DNA from: Annona cherimola | Lineage: Eukaryota > Streptophyta > Magnoliopsida > Magnoliales > Annonaceae | Reading direction: 5' to 3' | DNA: 64,000 nucleotides | NCBI GenBank assembly: GCA_030490835.1 | Contig: CM059971.1 | Coordinates: 50,268,012 to 50,332,011 of the forward strand | Shown here: piece after piece, positions 22,030 to 32,752 of the stretch | Layout: each line of letters begins with the position of its first letter | Position numbering within the stretch: position 1 is the stretch's first letter | The notes under the pieces: model-generated | What the model saw: the letters and a program-made list of their open reading frames with translations, nothing else | Database searches by the model: none | Told to the model about the DNA's origin: nothing | Program-made: the position numbers and the translations under genes

Positions 22030-25000
22030 TGTGGCGCCTCGAACCGAGGCGTCCACCTAGTCCTTACTCCAAGATCTTGTCGATTGGTAAGTGTGAATCA
22101 GGATTGTTACCCTGATCACGCGGCGGGTACTTAATTGGATCTCGTCCAATTTTTTTCCATTTCTTTTTCTTTCATCACATAAACATATACTCATCATCAT
22201 TCATGATGGACTTATCCATAACATCATAAATCATCAACTTCTCATATTATTCATAACTTCATAATTTCATACAATCTATGTCCTTTCTCATCATATCCTA
22301 TTAGGGAATCTGTTCATACAAAAATCTACTAACCTTTGTAGATTCTTCTTTGTTTTTAGCAACTCGTGCCCTTCATTTCTTGTCTTTCCCTGCACCTGTC
22401 TGAGGTTGGGAAAACAAAACATGAGTCGAAACTCAATAAGCAAGCATTTTTCATTTTAAATGCATTCCTCTCCATTCGATAGAAGACACTTACCAAGTGA
22501 TCAACTACCAATGGAATAGAAACCTTTTCGTAAACCATATTTCGAAACCTTTCATAAACCATTCATGTAAATCATTCGTAAATGCATTTCTCTCCATTCG
22601 ATAGGAGACACTTAGCAAGTGATCAACTATCGATGGAATAGAAACTTTTTCATAAACATTGGATGTGCAAATGCTTCCTTTCCACTCCTGACATAAACCT
22701 TCGTGTGCGGGTACGCTAGCTCAGGGAACATCTCACATAACATGGTCCAATACGCCGGCTGTCTCCGACTTGGCCTCATCAAGAGGAACCTCTCTTACTC
22801 TTGACGCCTACATGGTTCCTACATGCATGACTCTTGATTTCCCCAGCGTTATATACCTCTTACACCAGGTAACTTGTCATTCTCATGTAGAGAATTATTT
22901 GCATCATCCCTTAAAAATATCTTTTCAAATCCATGTGTGCAAATACTTTCTTTCCATTCCTGACATAAACCTTTGTGTGTGGGTACGCTAGCCCAGGGAA
23001 CATCTCACATAGCATGGTCCAATACGCCGGCTGTCTCCGACTTGGCCTCATCAAGGGGAACCTCTCTTCCTCTTGACGCCTACATGGTTCCTACATGCAT
23101 GACTTTTGATTATCCCGGCATTATATACCTCTTACACCAGGTGGCTTGTCATTCTCATGTAGAGAATTATTTGCACAATTCATTTAAAAACATCATTTCA
23201 AATCCATGCTTTTCTTTTCAATCCATGTATGAAAATGCAATGCATTTCATTCACACATAACATTCCTTTGCCTCCACCTCTGGGGAGGACGCCGTCGGCA
23301 CACAGCCCATACGACTCGACAATAGTGAAGGGGGACTCTCTGATCCGCTTTCTACCTTCACCAAAGCCTCTTCCTTATACATCATATCTGTGCACATGTC
23401 CATGAACATTACATGATATCAATATGCCGGCATGACTTTTCATAAAAACTCATAAACATTCATCATTTCAAAACATTATAGGAATGACCATCCTTAAACA
23501 CATTTCATAAATACTTTAGAATAAAACCACATTTTCAAAAGGGTTTGCTTGCTTACAATGAAACAATAAAATCACATTTTAGAAAGCTTGCTTGCTTACC
23601 TTTGCTTTGCTTCAACCTGACTCCTTTATCCTTTCCTTCCATTTTCCTATACAAGGAAATTTGATATTTTATCCATCTATTTCATGTCTTAGCTTACTTT
23701 CCATGCTTGCTTTATAACCATTCATTACCTCATCCATAGAGGTTAATCGTATAAAGATACTTGGTCATTACTCGTTTATATGGATTTTTATCCATAAATT
23801 CTTTAAAAATTCCATCCATATATTCTCATAAAATATAAAAATAAATCTCCATTTTTTCCCCAAATCACGCTGTTACTGTTCATAATTACTGTTCCCCAAA
23901 TCATCATTTATCAATTTTGGAGCATTATTTTCACATATCATATACTATCTTCCCGAATGCTCCATCTTTGCTCCAAATTTTCGATGTTTCGGCATGATTC
24001 CGATTAAGCATTATAAATTTAATTATTTTCTCATGATTAGGCATTATCTAAGTATGGTTTTACCCTACTTAACATCCAAAAGAAATTTGGGAAGAAATCA
24101 CTTACCCGAAGTGAAGATATCCTACTTTTTCTCGCACTTTCTCTCTCTAACTTCCTCCTTTTCTTTCTCCTCAAGGCTAAAACGTGGTGGGGGTGAAAAA
24201 ATGCTCAAATGGAGTTGGGATGAAGTGCCTTGGACGTTCACCCCTGCCCCCTATTTATACTTTTTGATTTTTCATCAAATTAGAATTTACCCCCCTTGCT
24301 TGAGGTATTAAATTATAAATGTATTTTTTTCTAATTTCCAAAAGGTGCATGGAGCCTTGTGCAGCCCACCCTAGGCCTGCTCCAGCCCCCCTATTGCAGC
24401 CCTATTTTTCTAGCTTTTTTATTTATTAAAATTTATTTATTTTAAGCAAATTAAATCCTAGCCGTTGGTTCTTGATGAGGATGATCATGGGCCATTGGAT
24501 CATGCCCCAAAAGTCCATGCTCCAACAGAAATTGCAGGCTTTGCATTAATTTTTTTTAATTAAAATTAATCAAAGTCAAATGCCATTAATGAAAAAGTAA
24601 AGTTACTTTTTCCCTTTTCAAATGACATTTAATCTTGACCCTTAATTCATGATCCTTGATTAATCTTGGACCATTCATCATATCCATCATCATATCTTGG
24701 CCACCCATAAAAAATTTCATCTCAACCCGATGTCCGGATTGCAAGATATGAATTTTTCTTTATTTTCTCTCAAAAATCCACTAAAATCCGAAAATACTAA
24801 ATAAATCAAAAAGTGGCTATTTTGTCCTTTTATGGGAAGCTTCCTTTTTCGTCATTTATGATTAAGTTAATCCAAAGTGATTAACTTAACATATTTCCTT
24901 AATCCCACGTTTACTATTCACATTTCACCATTCACGTGCACTATTCATCCGAATTTTCTGCATAAGTATTTTAACCTTCATTTCCATATATTTCATATCC

Positions 25001-25082
25001 ATCAATATATATTTCTCAAATATATTACCTAGGGTTTACAACCCTAGGATTTTGTACACGTCTCAAAGATCGGGGTTCCACA
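22030..25082 (-). mobile_element. Solo long gypsy-type LTR S2 inside gag of F
   Basis: Plus-strand ends are TGTGGCGCCTCG and GGGGTTCCACA, giving TG..CA termini and 3053 bp. The two sides are the halves of one gag gene and there is a near-perfect 5-base duplication, so insertion followed by LTR-LTR recombination is well supported. A TATAAATA box on the minus strand at 24252-24259 suggests transcription to the left, with U3 near 25082. It resembles S3 at its left end (CAGGATTGTT.CCCTGATCACG.GGCGGG). It contains a two-copy tandem repeat (22665-23215). No gene is present; short open frames are not credible. Confidence 0.88.
22665..23215. repeat. Two-copy tandem repeat, period 272 bp, in S2
   Basis: CTGACATAAACCTT at 22688 recurs at 22960, and the match runs on through 'CAATACGCCGGCTGTCTCCGA' and 'CTCATGTAGAGAATTATTTGCA'. 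A shorter duplication (CTCTCCATTCGATAGNAGACACTTA, about 22467 and 22589; period ~122) precedes it. Confidence 0.85.
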
Positions 25083-25087
25083 CGGTT
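25083..25087. repeat. Target-site duplication, right (CGGTT)
   Basis: Partner of CAGTT at 22025-22029, flanking solo LTR S2. Confidence 0.75.
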
Positions 25088-25860
25088 TCATTGATAAAGG
25101 CCCACATCGACGCTTTGTCTCGGCAAATTCAAAATTTGTCCAGGCCAGCCAACGTCAGTGCATTAGGGACGTCAACATCACAACAGTCAATAGCAGCAAA
25201 CATATGCACGTGGTGTGGTGAATTCGGCCATCCCAGTGATGAATGTGCCTCTAACCCGAAGTCCATTAATTACGTGGGAAATTTCCAGAGAAATCCAGCT
25301 AATCAGTATGGAACAACTACAACCCAGGTTGGAGAAATCATCCTAACTTCTCATGGAACAACTAGTCTAGGCCGAATCAGCCGCCTAGATTCCCGCAGCA
25401 ACAGCCCACAAGACCAATGCAGTTCACTCCACCACTGCAAGAAGAAAAGAAATCAGATTTGGAAAATCTCTTCATGCAGTTTATGCAATCCCAGATCATG
25501 ACGAACAGGAACTTGGAAGCTCAGATAGGCCAACTGGCCTCAGCCCTGAACAACTAACCCCCAGGATCGTTGTCGAGTGACACCGAGCAAAACCCGAAAG
25601 GCAAAGGCAAAGAATAAGTCCAAGCAGTCACATTGCGTAGTGGATAGCAGTTACCCGACCCAACTCCACCAGAGTTGGTGACTTAACCCACTGACCCTTT
25701 GATTCAGCAATCACAGGAGACAAAGGAACCAGCTGCAACTCAGAACCAATCAGATGCTGAAATCGCCATGAATCGAAGGTCGCCTCCTCCATTTCCTCAG
25801 CAATTTGAAAAATCTAAAAAGGAGGGCCAGTTCAAGAAATTTCTCGAGGTATTGAAATAG
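25083..25860 (+). pseudogene. gag: Athila-type gag of element F (second part)
   Basis: Continues gag after S2: ALSRQIQNLSRPANVSALG, CCHC zinc knuckle CTWCGEFGHPSDEC (25205-25246), then MQFMQSQIMTNRNLEAQIGQLASALN, the VQAVTLRSG Athila signature near 25620-25650, a Pro/Gln/Glu-rich stretch and PPPFPQQFEKSKKEGQFKKFLEVLK ending at a TAG at 25858-25860. Several stops and frameshifts are present (for example TAA after ALNN and TAG in LRSG*Q). The protease follows in the same general order as in Athila elements. Confidence 0.85.
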
Positions 25861-26823
25861 TTGCACATTAATATACCTCTCGTCGAAGCCTTAGAACAAA
25901 TGCCGAGCTACGCCAAATTCGTGAAAGACATGCTATCAAAGAAAAGGCGGTTGACGGAATTCGAGACAGTGGCGCTAACAGAGGAAACTAGTGCAAGGGT
26001 GCAGAGGAAGCTGCCTCCTACACTCAAGGACCCCGGGAGTTTCACAATCCCCTGCACAATTGGCGATCAGTATTTCGGGAGAGCATTATGCGACTTGGGA
26101 GCGAGCATTAATCTCATGCCCAAGTTCATTTTCAGAAAGCTGGGCCTCGGGGAAGCTCGACCTACCACCGTGACGCTACAACTGGCGGATTGATCCATTA
26201 CATACCTGGAAGGTATTATTGAGGATGTCCTTGTCAAGGTGGAAAAATTCATTTTTTCGACAGATTTTATTATCTTGGATTATGAAGAAGATCGAGACAT
26301 ACCCATTATTCTCGGTCGGCCTTTTCTAGCAACGGGTAACGTGATAATCAATGTACGAGCTAGAGAATTAACCATGCAGGTGCAGAATGAAAAGGTTACA
26401 TTTAAAGTGCTCAAGCCTATACACAACCCGACTAACCCAGAGGATTGCTTAAGGGTTGATATGGGAAATTCAGAGGTTCAAAAGCTGCCTCCAGCTAGTT
26501 TTGAGGAAGACCAAGAAGAGATTGCGAATAGGGGCCATAAATTATCGGCCGGTGTTAAAGACCGACTCACTGGTTACGTCGGGCCTAAACAAATAACCGA
26601 GCCGTTGGGAAGTCAAGACATGGATATGAAAGCCAATAAAGGAATAGGGGAGTTTACATTTGATAAAACTGGAACGTTTCATATCAAAATACCCCTATCT
26701 AATCGGCCGAAAAATCAAGTTTGGCACAACTTCATGGAACAGTGGGCTAAGATCAGATCGGAACTTCCAGGTTGCAGTCCTAATGGCTGGGAGTCCGTGG
26801 TGAAAAAATTGAAAAAGGATTGA
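25861..26823 (+). pseudogene. Athila-type aspartic protease region of element F
   Basis: Retropepsin-like domain that would cleave the gag polyprotein. It reads PLVEALEQMPSYAKFVKDML, KLPPTLKDPGSFTIPC, then the active-site motif CDLGASINLMP (Asp at residue 78, 26092-26094) and, further on, DIPIILGRPFLATG, the second conserved protease block. An in-frame TGA at 26191 splits the ORF; the frame is otherwise open to 26823. The C-terminal ~100 residues (SQDMDMKANKGIGEF.., VWHNFMEQWAKIRSELPGC) are also found in element G. No RT, RNase H or integrase follows: after the stop comes non-coding DNA and a PF20167-like ORF, so the element is non-autonomous. Confidence 0.85.
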
Positions 26824-27775
26824 ATAGCAGAAGCGTCGGGCTAAGGACGTTAAGCTTAGCACTGATTGGGAGGCAACCCATTGTTTGGTTCCAGTTTAAT
26901 TTGCAATTTTGTTATTTTTATTCTATTTATTTTTGTTTATATAGATTTAAAAAAAAATGAACGGCACCTAGGCGCAGAAGGGGGGCGCCCCGGCGCCATG
27001 ATGAACTCCGCGAAGAAAATGGGCCCCTAGGCGCCAGGTCGTGGACAGCACGACCGTACGACACTATAAAGCTCGGCGCCGACCCCTCTTCCTTCGTTTT
27101 CCCTTCTAATCAATCTTCCCTTGCTTCCAAGCCTTTTTAACTCAAATCCAACTGCATTTCATCAAGGATTCATCCTCCCATTTCATCCATTCCAACCGTT
27201 CCATTTTTCTCCCTTTTCTCTTGTGCTTAGATTCATTCAAATCCACCTCAAACTCCGGTTTTTCTTCACAGAATCACAAGCAATACCCCCACATTGAGGT
27301 TCCCATCATTTTCCCCTTGGATTTGGCTCCATTTTGAGCCCCATCATCATCCTTTCTTCACCCCGGCGCCAGAAACGACTGACAGCAGATCGGCGCCTAG
27401 GCGCCGATACCCCCGCACCCCGGCGCCAGTGCAGAAGCAAGGAAACTCCAGAATTTCAGGCGGAAAGCTTTGTGGGTAAAAATTCCTTCATTTTTGGTAC
27501 ATTCCAAGTGCTTTGAAGTGATTTTTTACCTGTTTGAGTAGAATATTGGATTGGATTGGTGAATTTTGTGGATTTATCTGCGGATTGGAGAGTGATTTCA
27601 GTTTGGTTTGTGGATTGATTGGCTTGGAATTTGTTGATGTTTGTTTGGTATTGGTTGAACGGTGACTGCTTTTAGCGCATTTTGGAGTTTAGCTTGTTGT
27701 CTATTGGCCTATTGGACTGCTTGGTTGTGTTGGAATTTTGGTAGCAAAGGCCATTTGAGACTGCTTGGAGACAAA
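26824..27775 (+). other. Non-coding spacer of F with GGCGCC motifs
   Basis: Starts with GGGAGGCAACCCATTG, a string kept in G (45484-45500, reversed) and H (33700-33715), so it is a shared non-coding landmark. GGCGCC-containing motifs (for example CGGCGCCTAGGCGCCGA) lie at about 26965-27080 and 27360-27430. No gene is seen; a pyrimidine-rich stretch at 27080-27250 precedes the next ORF. Confidence 0.6.
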
Positions 27776-28881
27776 ATGGCTTCATCATCATCTGCTAAGA
27801 GAAAGAAAATTCAGGAGCCCATCGACTTTGACGCAAACCGATTCGTGTCCGCCCAGGTGTTCAAGTGGTACACGGACTAGCTTCAGAAGCGGCATCTGAT
27901 TCCTGAGCGGGGAATAAAAATTATCTCTTTCTCCGACAACTTCATCAACGCACTGAATGCTCGAGGGTGGCAGAAATTCCTCGCATAGCCTGAGTCTGCA
28001 ATGGTGCCAGTGGTGAAAGAGTTCTATGTAATGCCGTAGAACATGAGCAGGGCAGGGTGAAGGTCCGGGGCAAGATCATCTTGTTTCATGCTGAAGCGAT
28101 CAACTCCTATTACGGATTAGGCTCTTTTGACCATCCAGACCAGTATGAGGAGTTTTTGGAGGGTGAAGGTAGAGATGTCAAATCTATCACCGAGCATATC
28201 TGCCAACGGCCTCTGACATGAAAATCAACGGGAGGCCAACTCACATCATTCAAGCGCAGCGAGATGATGTATGACAGGCGAATATTTTTCCATTTTATTT
28301 CAGCCCGGATAATGCCATCGACCCACGTCAGTGAGGTGACGATGGACAGAGCACTGCTACTACATGCCATCTACAGCGGCATGATGATAGATGTGGGTTG
28401 CCTTATCTACCAGCAGATATGTGCCTGCGCGACCGCACCCCGGGGCAGCTACTACTTCCCATCTCTCATGACCGGGCTCTGCAAGCGGGCAGGCGTCAAA
28501 TGGGAGCCGACGAAGGAGGTTCTGAATTGTCAAGCCATCATTGACGACCTCTCCTACCGTACCCAGCCACGGATCTACACCACCACCACGTGTCCCAGAC
28601 CGGCTCCACCTACAGCGGGTCCATCCTCGCAGCCGTTATCCATAGCCAAGCGACTAACAAACTTGGAGAATCTGGTGGCCGCCCAAGCCAAGCACCAACG
28701 GCAGCATGACCGAGCGATGGAGGCCTACCTACGGTGGATAGCGGAGGACCGCCAGATTGACATCTTCGCCCTCCCACCTTTCCCACCGACGCCGCCAAAG
28801 GTCAGAGCTTACTTCGAGCAATCATCACAGCGCCAGCCCGACAACGAGGACGACGAGGACGAGACAGAGTTCGATTCTTGA
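27776..28881 (+). pseudogene. PF20167-like ORF of Athila element F
   Basis: Function unknown; in plants such ORFs are annotated as 'putative plant transposon protein' (PF20167). It starts MASSSSAKRKKIQEPIDFDANRF at 27776 with a short basic N-terminus. Blocks follow: ARGWQKFLA, VKEFY, VRGKII, then MMYDRRIFFHFISARIMPST, VTMDRALLLHAIYSGMMIDVGCLIYQQI, GSYYFPSLMTGLCKRAGV, a Pro/Ser-rich linker and an amphipathic LTNLENLVAAQAKHQRQHDRAMEAYLRWIAEDRQ, ending in an acidic tail (DNEDDEDETEFDS). Two TAG stops and a frameshift occur before 28260; from 28264 the frame is open. Element G has a homologue, also frameshifted. It is the only substantial ORF downstream of protease. Confidence 0.75.
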
Positions 28882-30060
28882 GGGAGTCCCAGTCCTTTCT
28901 TTTTGTTTTTCTTTCTGTTTTTCTTTCCTTTTATTTTTACTTTTCATTGTATTTTCATTTTTAGTTCATTTTAGGGTCATGCATTGAGGACAATGCATCT
29001 CTCAAGTTTGGGGGGTGTATAATTCTGAACCATAGGTTAGTTTTGCATTTTAATTTTCATGCCTTAGTTTATGTTGCATGCATTTCAATTCCAGCTAATG
29101 AAAGTTGTCTTTGTTTCAATTTATCTAATTGTGAAAATGTGCAAGGTTGTGATTAATTCTAATTTGGAATGAAATTTATGAAAGAATGGGCAATTCAGAT
29201 TGAAACCAAGTATAAAGCAGGTTGAAATTAATATGTGAAAGAATTAAAAGGAATTTCAAAATACATGGTTCTAATTCAATAACAGGCATATCTTTCAGAC
29301 CGAGATGATGAAAACTGAACTAAATAAATGCTAACCAAGTACTTTAACGGGTTCAGAAATGGTATTATTTCACAGGAATTACTCAAACATGTTTAGTACC
29401 CTTAATAAAGCATTAGAAAAAGATAAACAGGGGGTGGTTAACCTAAGCTGAGTAACCGGGACTTGGCATCGACAAATGGCAAGGTTAGCATAAAAAAGCA
29501 AAGGAAAATCACAGTAACAACGCTTTCAAAAAATAAAAATTCTCCCTAGATACCCTGAAATAGGTGAGGGGAAAAAAAATAGATCTCAGATATCCTGAAA
29601 TATGGTGAGGAGAATTTTTGCAATAAGTTTGGATGGAAAAAGAATATGCAGTTGTTAGAGATTGAATTCAGTGACTTGATACCATTTGCTGTAACCAGTG
29701 TATGCAGTTTAATCATTGGTTTGCTTGAATTCTTGGATTTCCTAACTAGTTTTCTTATCGAATGAAAGATTGATGTGTTGAAATATAACTTTGCACTATG
29801 GAATTCTGACACCCACATGTAACTTGGTTTGGAAAGGAAAATTTATGCCTTGTTTATTTGTATAATGAAGGATTTTTCAGGTTGAATTAATCACGACCTT
29901 GTGAAATGGCTAAGTGGATTGATCAATGCATAACCAGAAGCAAAAGGAGTTGATTTTTATTTTTCTGCATACATTCATTCATTCATACATTCATTCATTC
30001 ATTTATTCATTCTATTTGCATGTGTTGCTCGAGGACTAGCAACATTTAAGTTTGGGGGTA
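28882..30060 (+). other. 3' non-coding region of F with two hairpin/purine modules
   Basis: Module 1: ATGCATTGAGGACAATGCAT (28979-28998; 8-bp arms) followed by CAAGTTTGGGGGG (to 29015). Module 2: GTTGCTCGAGGACTAGCAAC (30024-30043) followed by AAGTTTGGGGGTA (30048-30060) abutting the LTR; this second tract is the plus-strand primer. Between them, an AGATAYCCTGAAATATGGTGAGG motif occurs twice (29547-29570 and 29586-29611). No ORF is credible. The layout is kept in G and H. Confidence 0.75.
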
Positions 30061-30324
30061 TGATAACTCATATTTTTACTAGTCATCAGGCTCATTTCAG
30101 ACTTAATTTGTTTGTTAGTTCAAGAGATTAGGCTCAGTTTGCACTCTTATAGCTTAATTTTCATCCGCTTTGCATTTTAGGAGCATTAATTAGTTTTAGG
30201 CAATTTTAGCATTAATTAGGCATTTTTAGTTTATTTATTTAGTTTTTTCATTTTTTGTAGGAAGGACAGGACGTACGGCAGCATAGCGGACGAGTTGAAG
30301 GCAATCTGAGGCATCCATAGGCAG

Positions 30325-30615
30325 GGAGTTGGCTCCTAGGCGACACTCTACACGCCTTGACCATTTGCAGCTGACATGAAGAAGCAGTCCAGAGAGTTGG
30401 CGCCTAGGCGCCACCCAGGGGTGCCCTGGCGCCACTTCATCAACATGCAACTCAAGTGAAAACATCACTGAAAACACAAGTTAGAAACCACTTCGAGGGA
30501 GTTGGCGCCTAGGCGCCAGTGCAAAAATCCCTAGGGTTCCAGAATGTGTCTAAACTGCTCAGCACACAGAGAGTTAGTGCCTAGGTGCTAGCTAGGGGCG
30601 CCTAGGCGCCAATAT
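30325..30615. repeat. GGCGCCTAGGCGCC palindrome array (F LTR)
   Basis: Several copies and variants of GAGTTGGCGCCTAGGCGCCA separated by 50-90 bp, for example near 30396, 30501 and 30594. The 14-bp core is a perfect palindrome. Similar arrays sit in the H (36310-36480), J (39290-39465) and G LTRs. Confidence 0.85.
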
Positions 30616-30662
30616 GAATCCGTATGCGATTATTCCTGTGCGTAAGCTGCGCACAGAGGACT

Positions 30663-30672
30663 CTATATATAG
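30663..30672 (+). promoter_or_regulatory. TATA-like box in F LTR
   Basis: CTATATATAG just downstream of the palindrome array, matching the position of TATA-like boxes in the G LTRs. Confidence 0.55.
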
Positions 30673-31611
30673 ATCCTAGGGGTTCACGCGCGAGAGGGAA
30701 GAAGAGAGAGCCTAAGTACAAACTACAGTGCAAGAGAAAGTGGAAATCGAGATCAAAGCTCGGATTGAAGAAAGGAATCAAGTCCCATTGGTGAAAACCT
30801 CTGGAAAATAGTTTTTCTTATTCTTTCCAATTTTCTTTCTCTGCCTTATGGATACTTTTTATTTGGATGTATTGGATGTTAAGATCATGTCTTTGAGCTA
30901 AACCTCCATTAGATGGATAGTTAGGATGAATTGAATTCTAAACAGTATTGTTTCTTGGTTCTTAGAATATTTAGGAATGAATATTTAAGCTTATATATAT
31001 GATTGTGTATTACCTTTGCATATGTGAGTATAATGCTTTTACAAAATTAGCTACCTTGTAAGATGATTTAATTGCTTGATTTACCCTTGGAAAAGGGAGA
31101 TCTTTGCCAGATCCATGTGCAAGGCACAGGTTTCGACCTTTGTGTAAGGAGAGTTGTTTAACGGATAAAAATATACCGTTAAACCCTGTGTTATACAAGT
31201 TATGAACTTATCAATTTTACTTTATTTAATGGCATGGGAACATAGCACTTAAATAGGGTGTAATTCGCTTTATATACTGTTGCAAGACATATATGAAGAT
31301 ACATGAACTTGGGCTAGTAAATTCATATGCAATCCGCATAACAAGAACCATAGCAATATAGTTAAATTCAAGGATTCTGATCTATCCATCTGCCATCCCT
31401 AATCAGCAAACTCACTTTTAGTATCCAGTAGTCTCGTAATCTCTACTCCGATTTTTTTTTACAATCGTTAGCTTAGCTAAATCACAAAACCAGAATTTTT
31501 CTTCCATCGAAAGCAGTTAAGCTAAATAATAATTCCGGTTAACAATTCCTCATGGGAACGATACTCTACTCACTTTTTATTACTTGACACGACACGTATA
31601 CTTGCGTAAAT

Positions 31612-32595
31612 AGCGTGCAAAGGAGTTCCGTAGGCCATAGAGGAGAGACTAAAATAGGGAATAGTTGTTGTGGAGAAAAGGAGAAAACCAAAGCTTCAAG
31701 GAAGGAGAGAAGAGCAAGTGGAGATCCAAGCCATCACCGCAAAATCCATTGAGTTTCATCTCCTCTTCTCATTTATCTCTACTCGTTTGTTGTTCTCCTT
31801 GCTTGGGATGATTGTAAACTCGATTTTAATAGGAATTGAAGTCATGTTTGTGGGCTGAACCTTCATATGGTGGGAGATATGTGGATTTGAATTCATAGCT
31901 TATGATATTTAGTTTTCTTGTGCTTGAATTAATAATATAGTTGTGCTGTAACATATGTTGCTTGAGATTACCTTTATATATTATGCTTAATGCGTTTACA
32001 AGCTTTGCAATCTTGTGGATTGATCTAATATTCAGATTCATGATTGGAAAAGTGATATTTGAATGAGATCCATATATAAGGCACAGGTATTCTAACTCAT
32101 GTTATGTTAGATGCTAATATTAACCCTGTGTAATCATGATTAGGTTATATGGTTATCAACCTTGTTTTACTTGTATGCATGGGAACATAGTACATGACTA
32201 AAACTTGGTTTGGTTTATATGTGTTGGAAGACATATATGAATATGAATGAACCTTGATTAGTAATCTCTGCACAACTAACTTAATTGAAACCAAATAACA
32301 TAGTTATGATTCAATGAATTCATATTCCCACCTATCTTAATCATCTCAAGGCAATATTAGCAACATCCACACCACTCTGGTCATTTATTTCTTTACTTAG
32401 TTTAGTTTAATTTAATTCTTTGAAACCAAATCTAATTTCTTTTACCAATTAACTTAGAAAATTGAGATTTAAGGTGCTAATCCGTTTAACACAATCCTCG
32501 TGGGAACGATACTCTACTCACACTTTATTACTTGACACGGCACGTATACTCGCGTAAATAGCGAGCAATTTAATAGACATATACGCAGCTCGTCA
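31612..32595 (+). mobile_element. 5' LTR of Athila element H (5'-truncated)
   Basis: From GTGCAAAGGAG it matches the H 3' LTR at 36555-36778, then continues to the terminus ATACGCAGCTCGTCA at 32595, directly before the primer site. It contains the conserved block CGTGGGAACGATACTCTACTCACAC. The LTR start (TGATAACTC, palindrome array, TATA) is missing, replaced by the F LTR at the shared GCGTGCAA string. Confidence 0.85.
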
Positions 32596-32601
32596 AGTTT
32601 T

Positions 32602-32619
32602 TGGCGTCGTTGCCGGGGA
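32602..32619 (+). promoter_or_regulatory. Primer-binding site of H (Asp-tRNA type)
   Basis: TGGCGTCGTTGCCGGGGA, six bases after the LTR terminus. It differs at one base from TGGCGCCGTTGCCGGGGA, the complement of the 3' end of plant Asp tRNA used by Athila elements. Confidence 0.85.
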
Positions 32620-32752
32620 TTGATTTAAACTTAGTACCTGAAAATTTCAGTTGTCTTCTGTGAATGTGTATATATTATACATAATTTTTCTTTTCTTTCT
32701 TTCTTTTGATAAAATTCTTTTTTTTTCTGGAGTCTTTGTTTTGCAATTTTCA

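Larger units (their letters stand above)
30061..31620 (+). mobile_element. 3' LTR of Athila element F (3' end replaced)
   Basis: Begins TGATAACTCATATTT right after the polypurine tract. It has a GGCGCC palindrome array (about 30325-30615), a TATA-like CTATATATAG at 30663-30672, and the conserved end block GGGAACGATACTCTACTCAC..ACGTATACTTGCGTAAATAGCGTGCAA. The expected terminus (ATACGCAGCTCGTCA in H) is absent: sequence switches to the H LTR within GCGTGCAA at 31613-31620. Confidence 0.85.

Noticed and set aside
27294..27516. Short ORFs rich in Pro/Arg before the F downstream ORF
   Set aside because: Two overlapping frames of GGCGCC-rich spacer; neither is kept in G.
30061..32595. A single 2.5 kb LTR
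   Set aside because: Text changes from F-type to H-type at GCGTGCAA, and the H 3' LTR shows that its own 5' portion is different.
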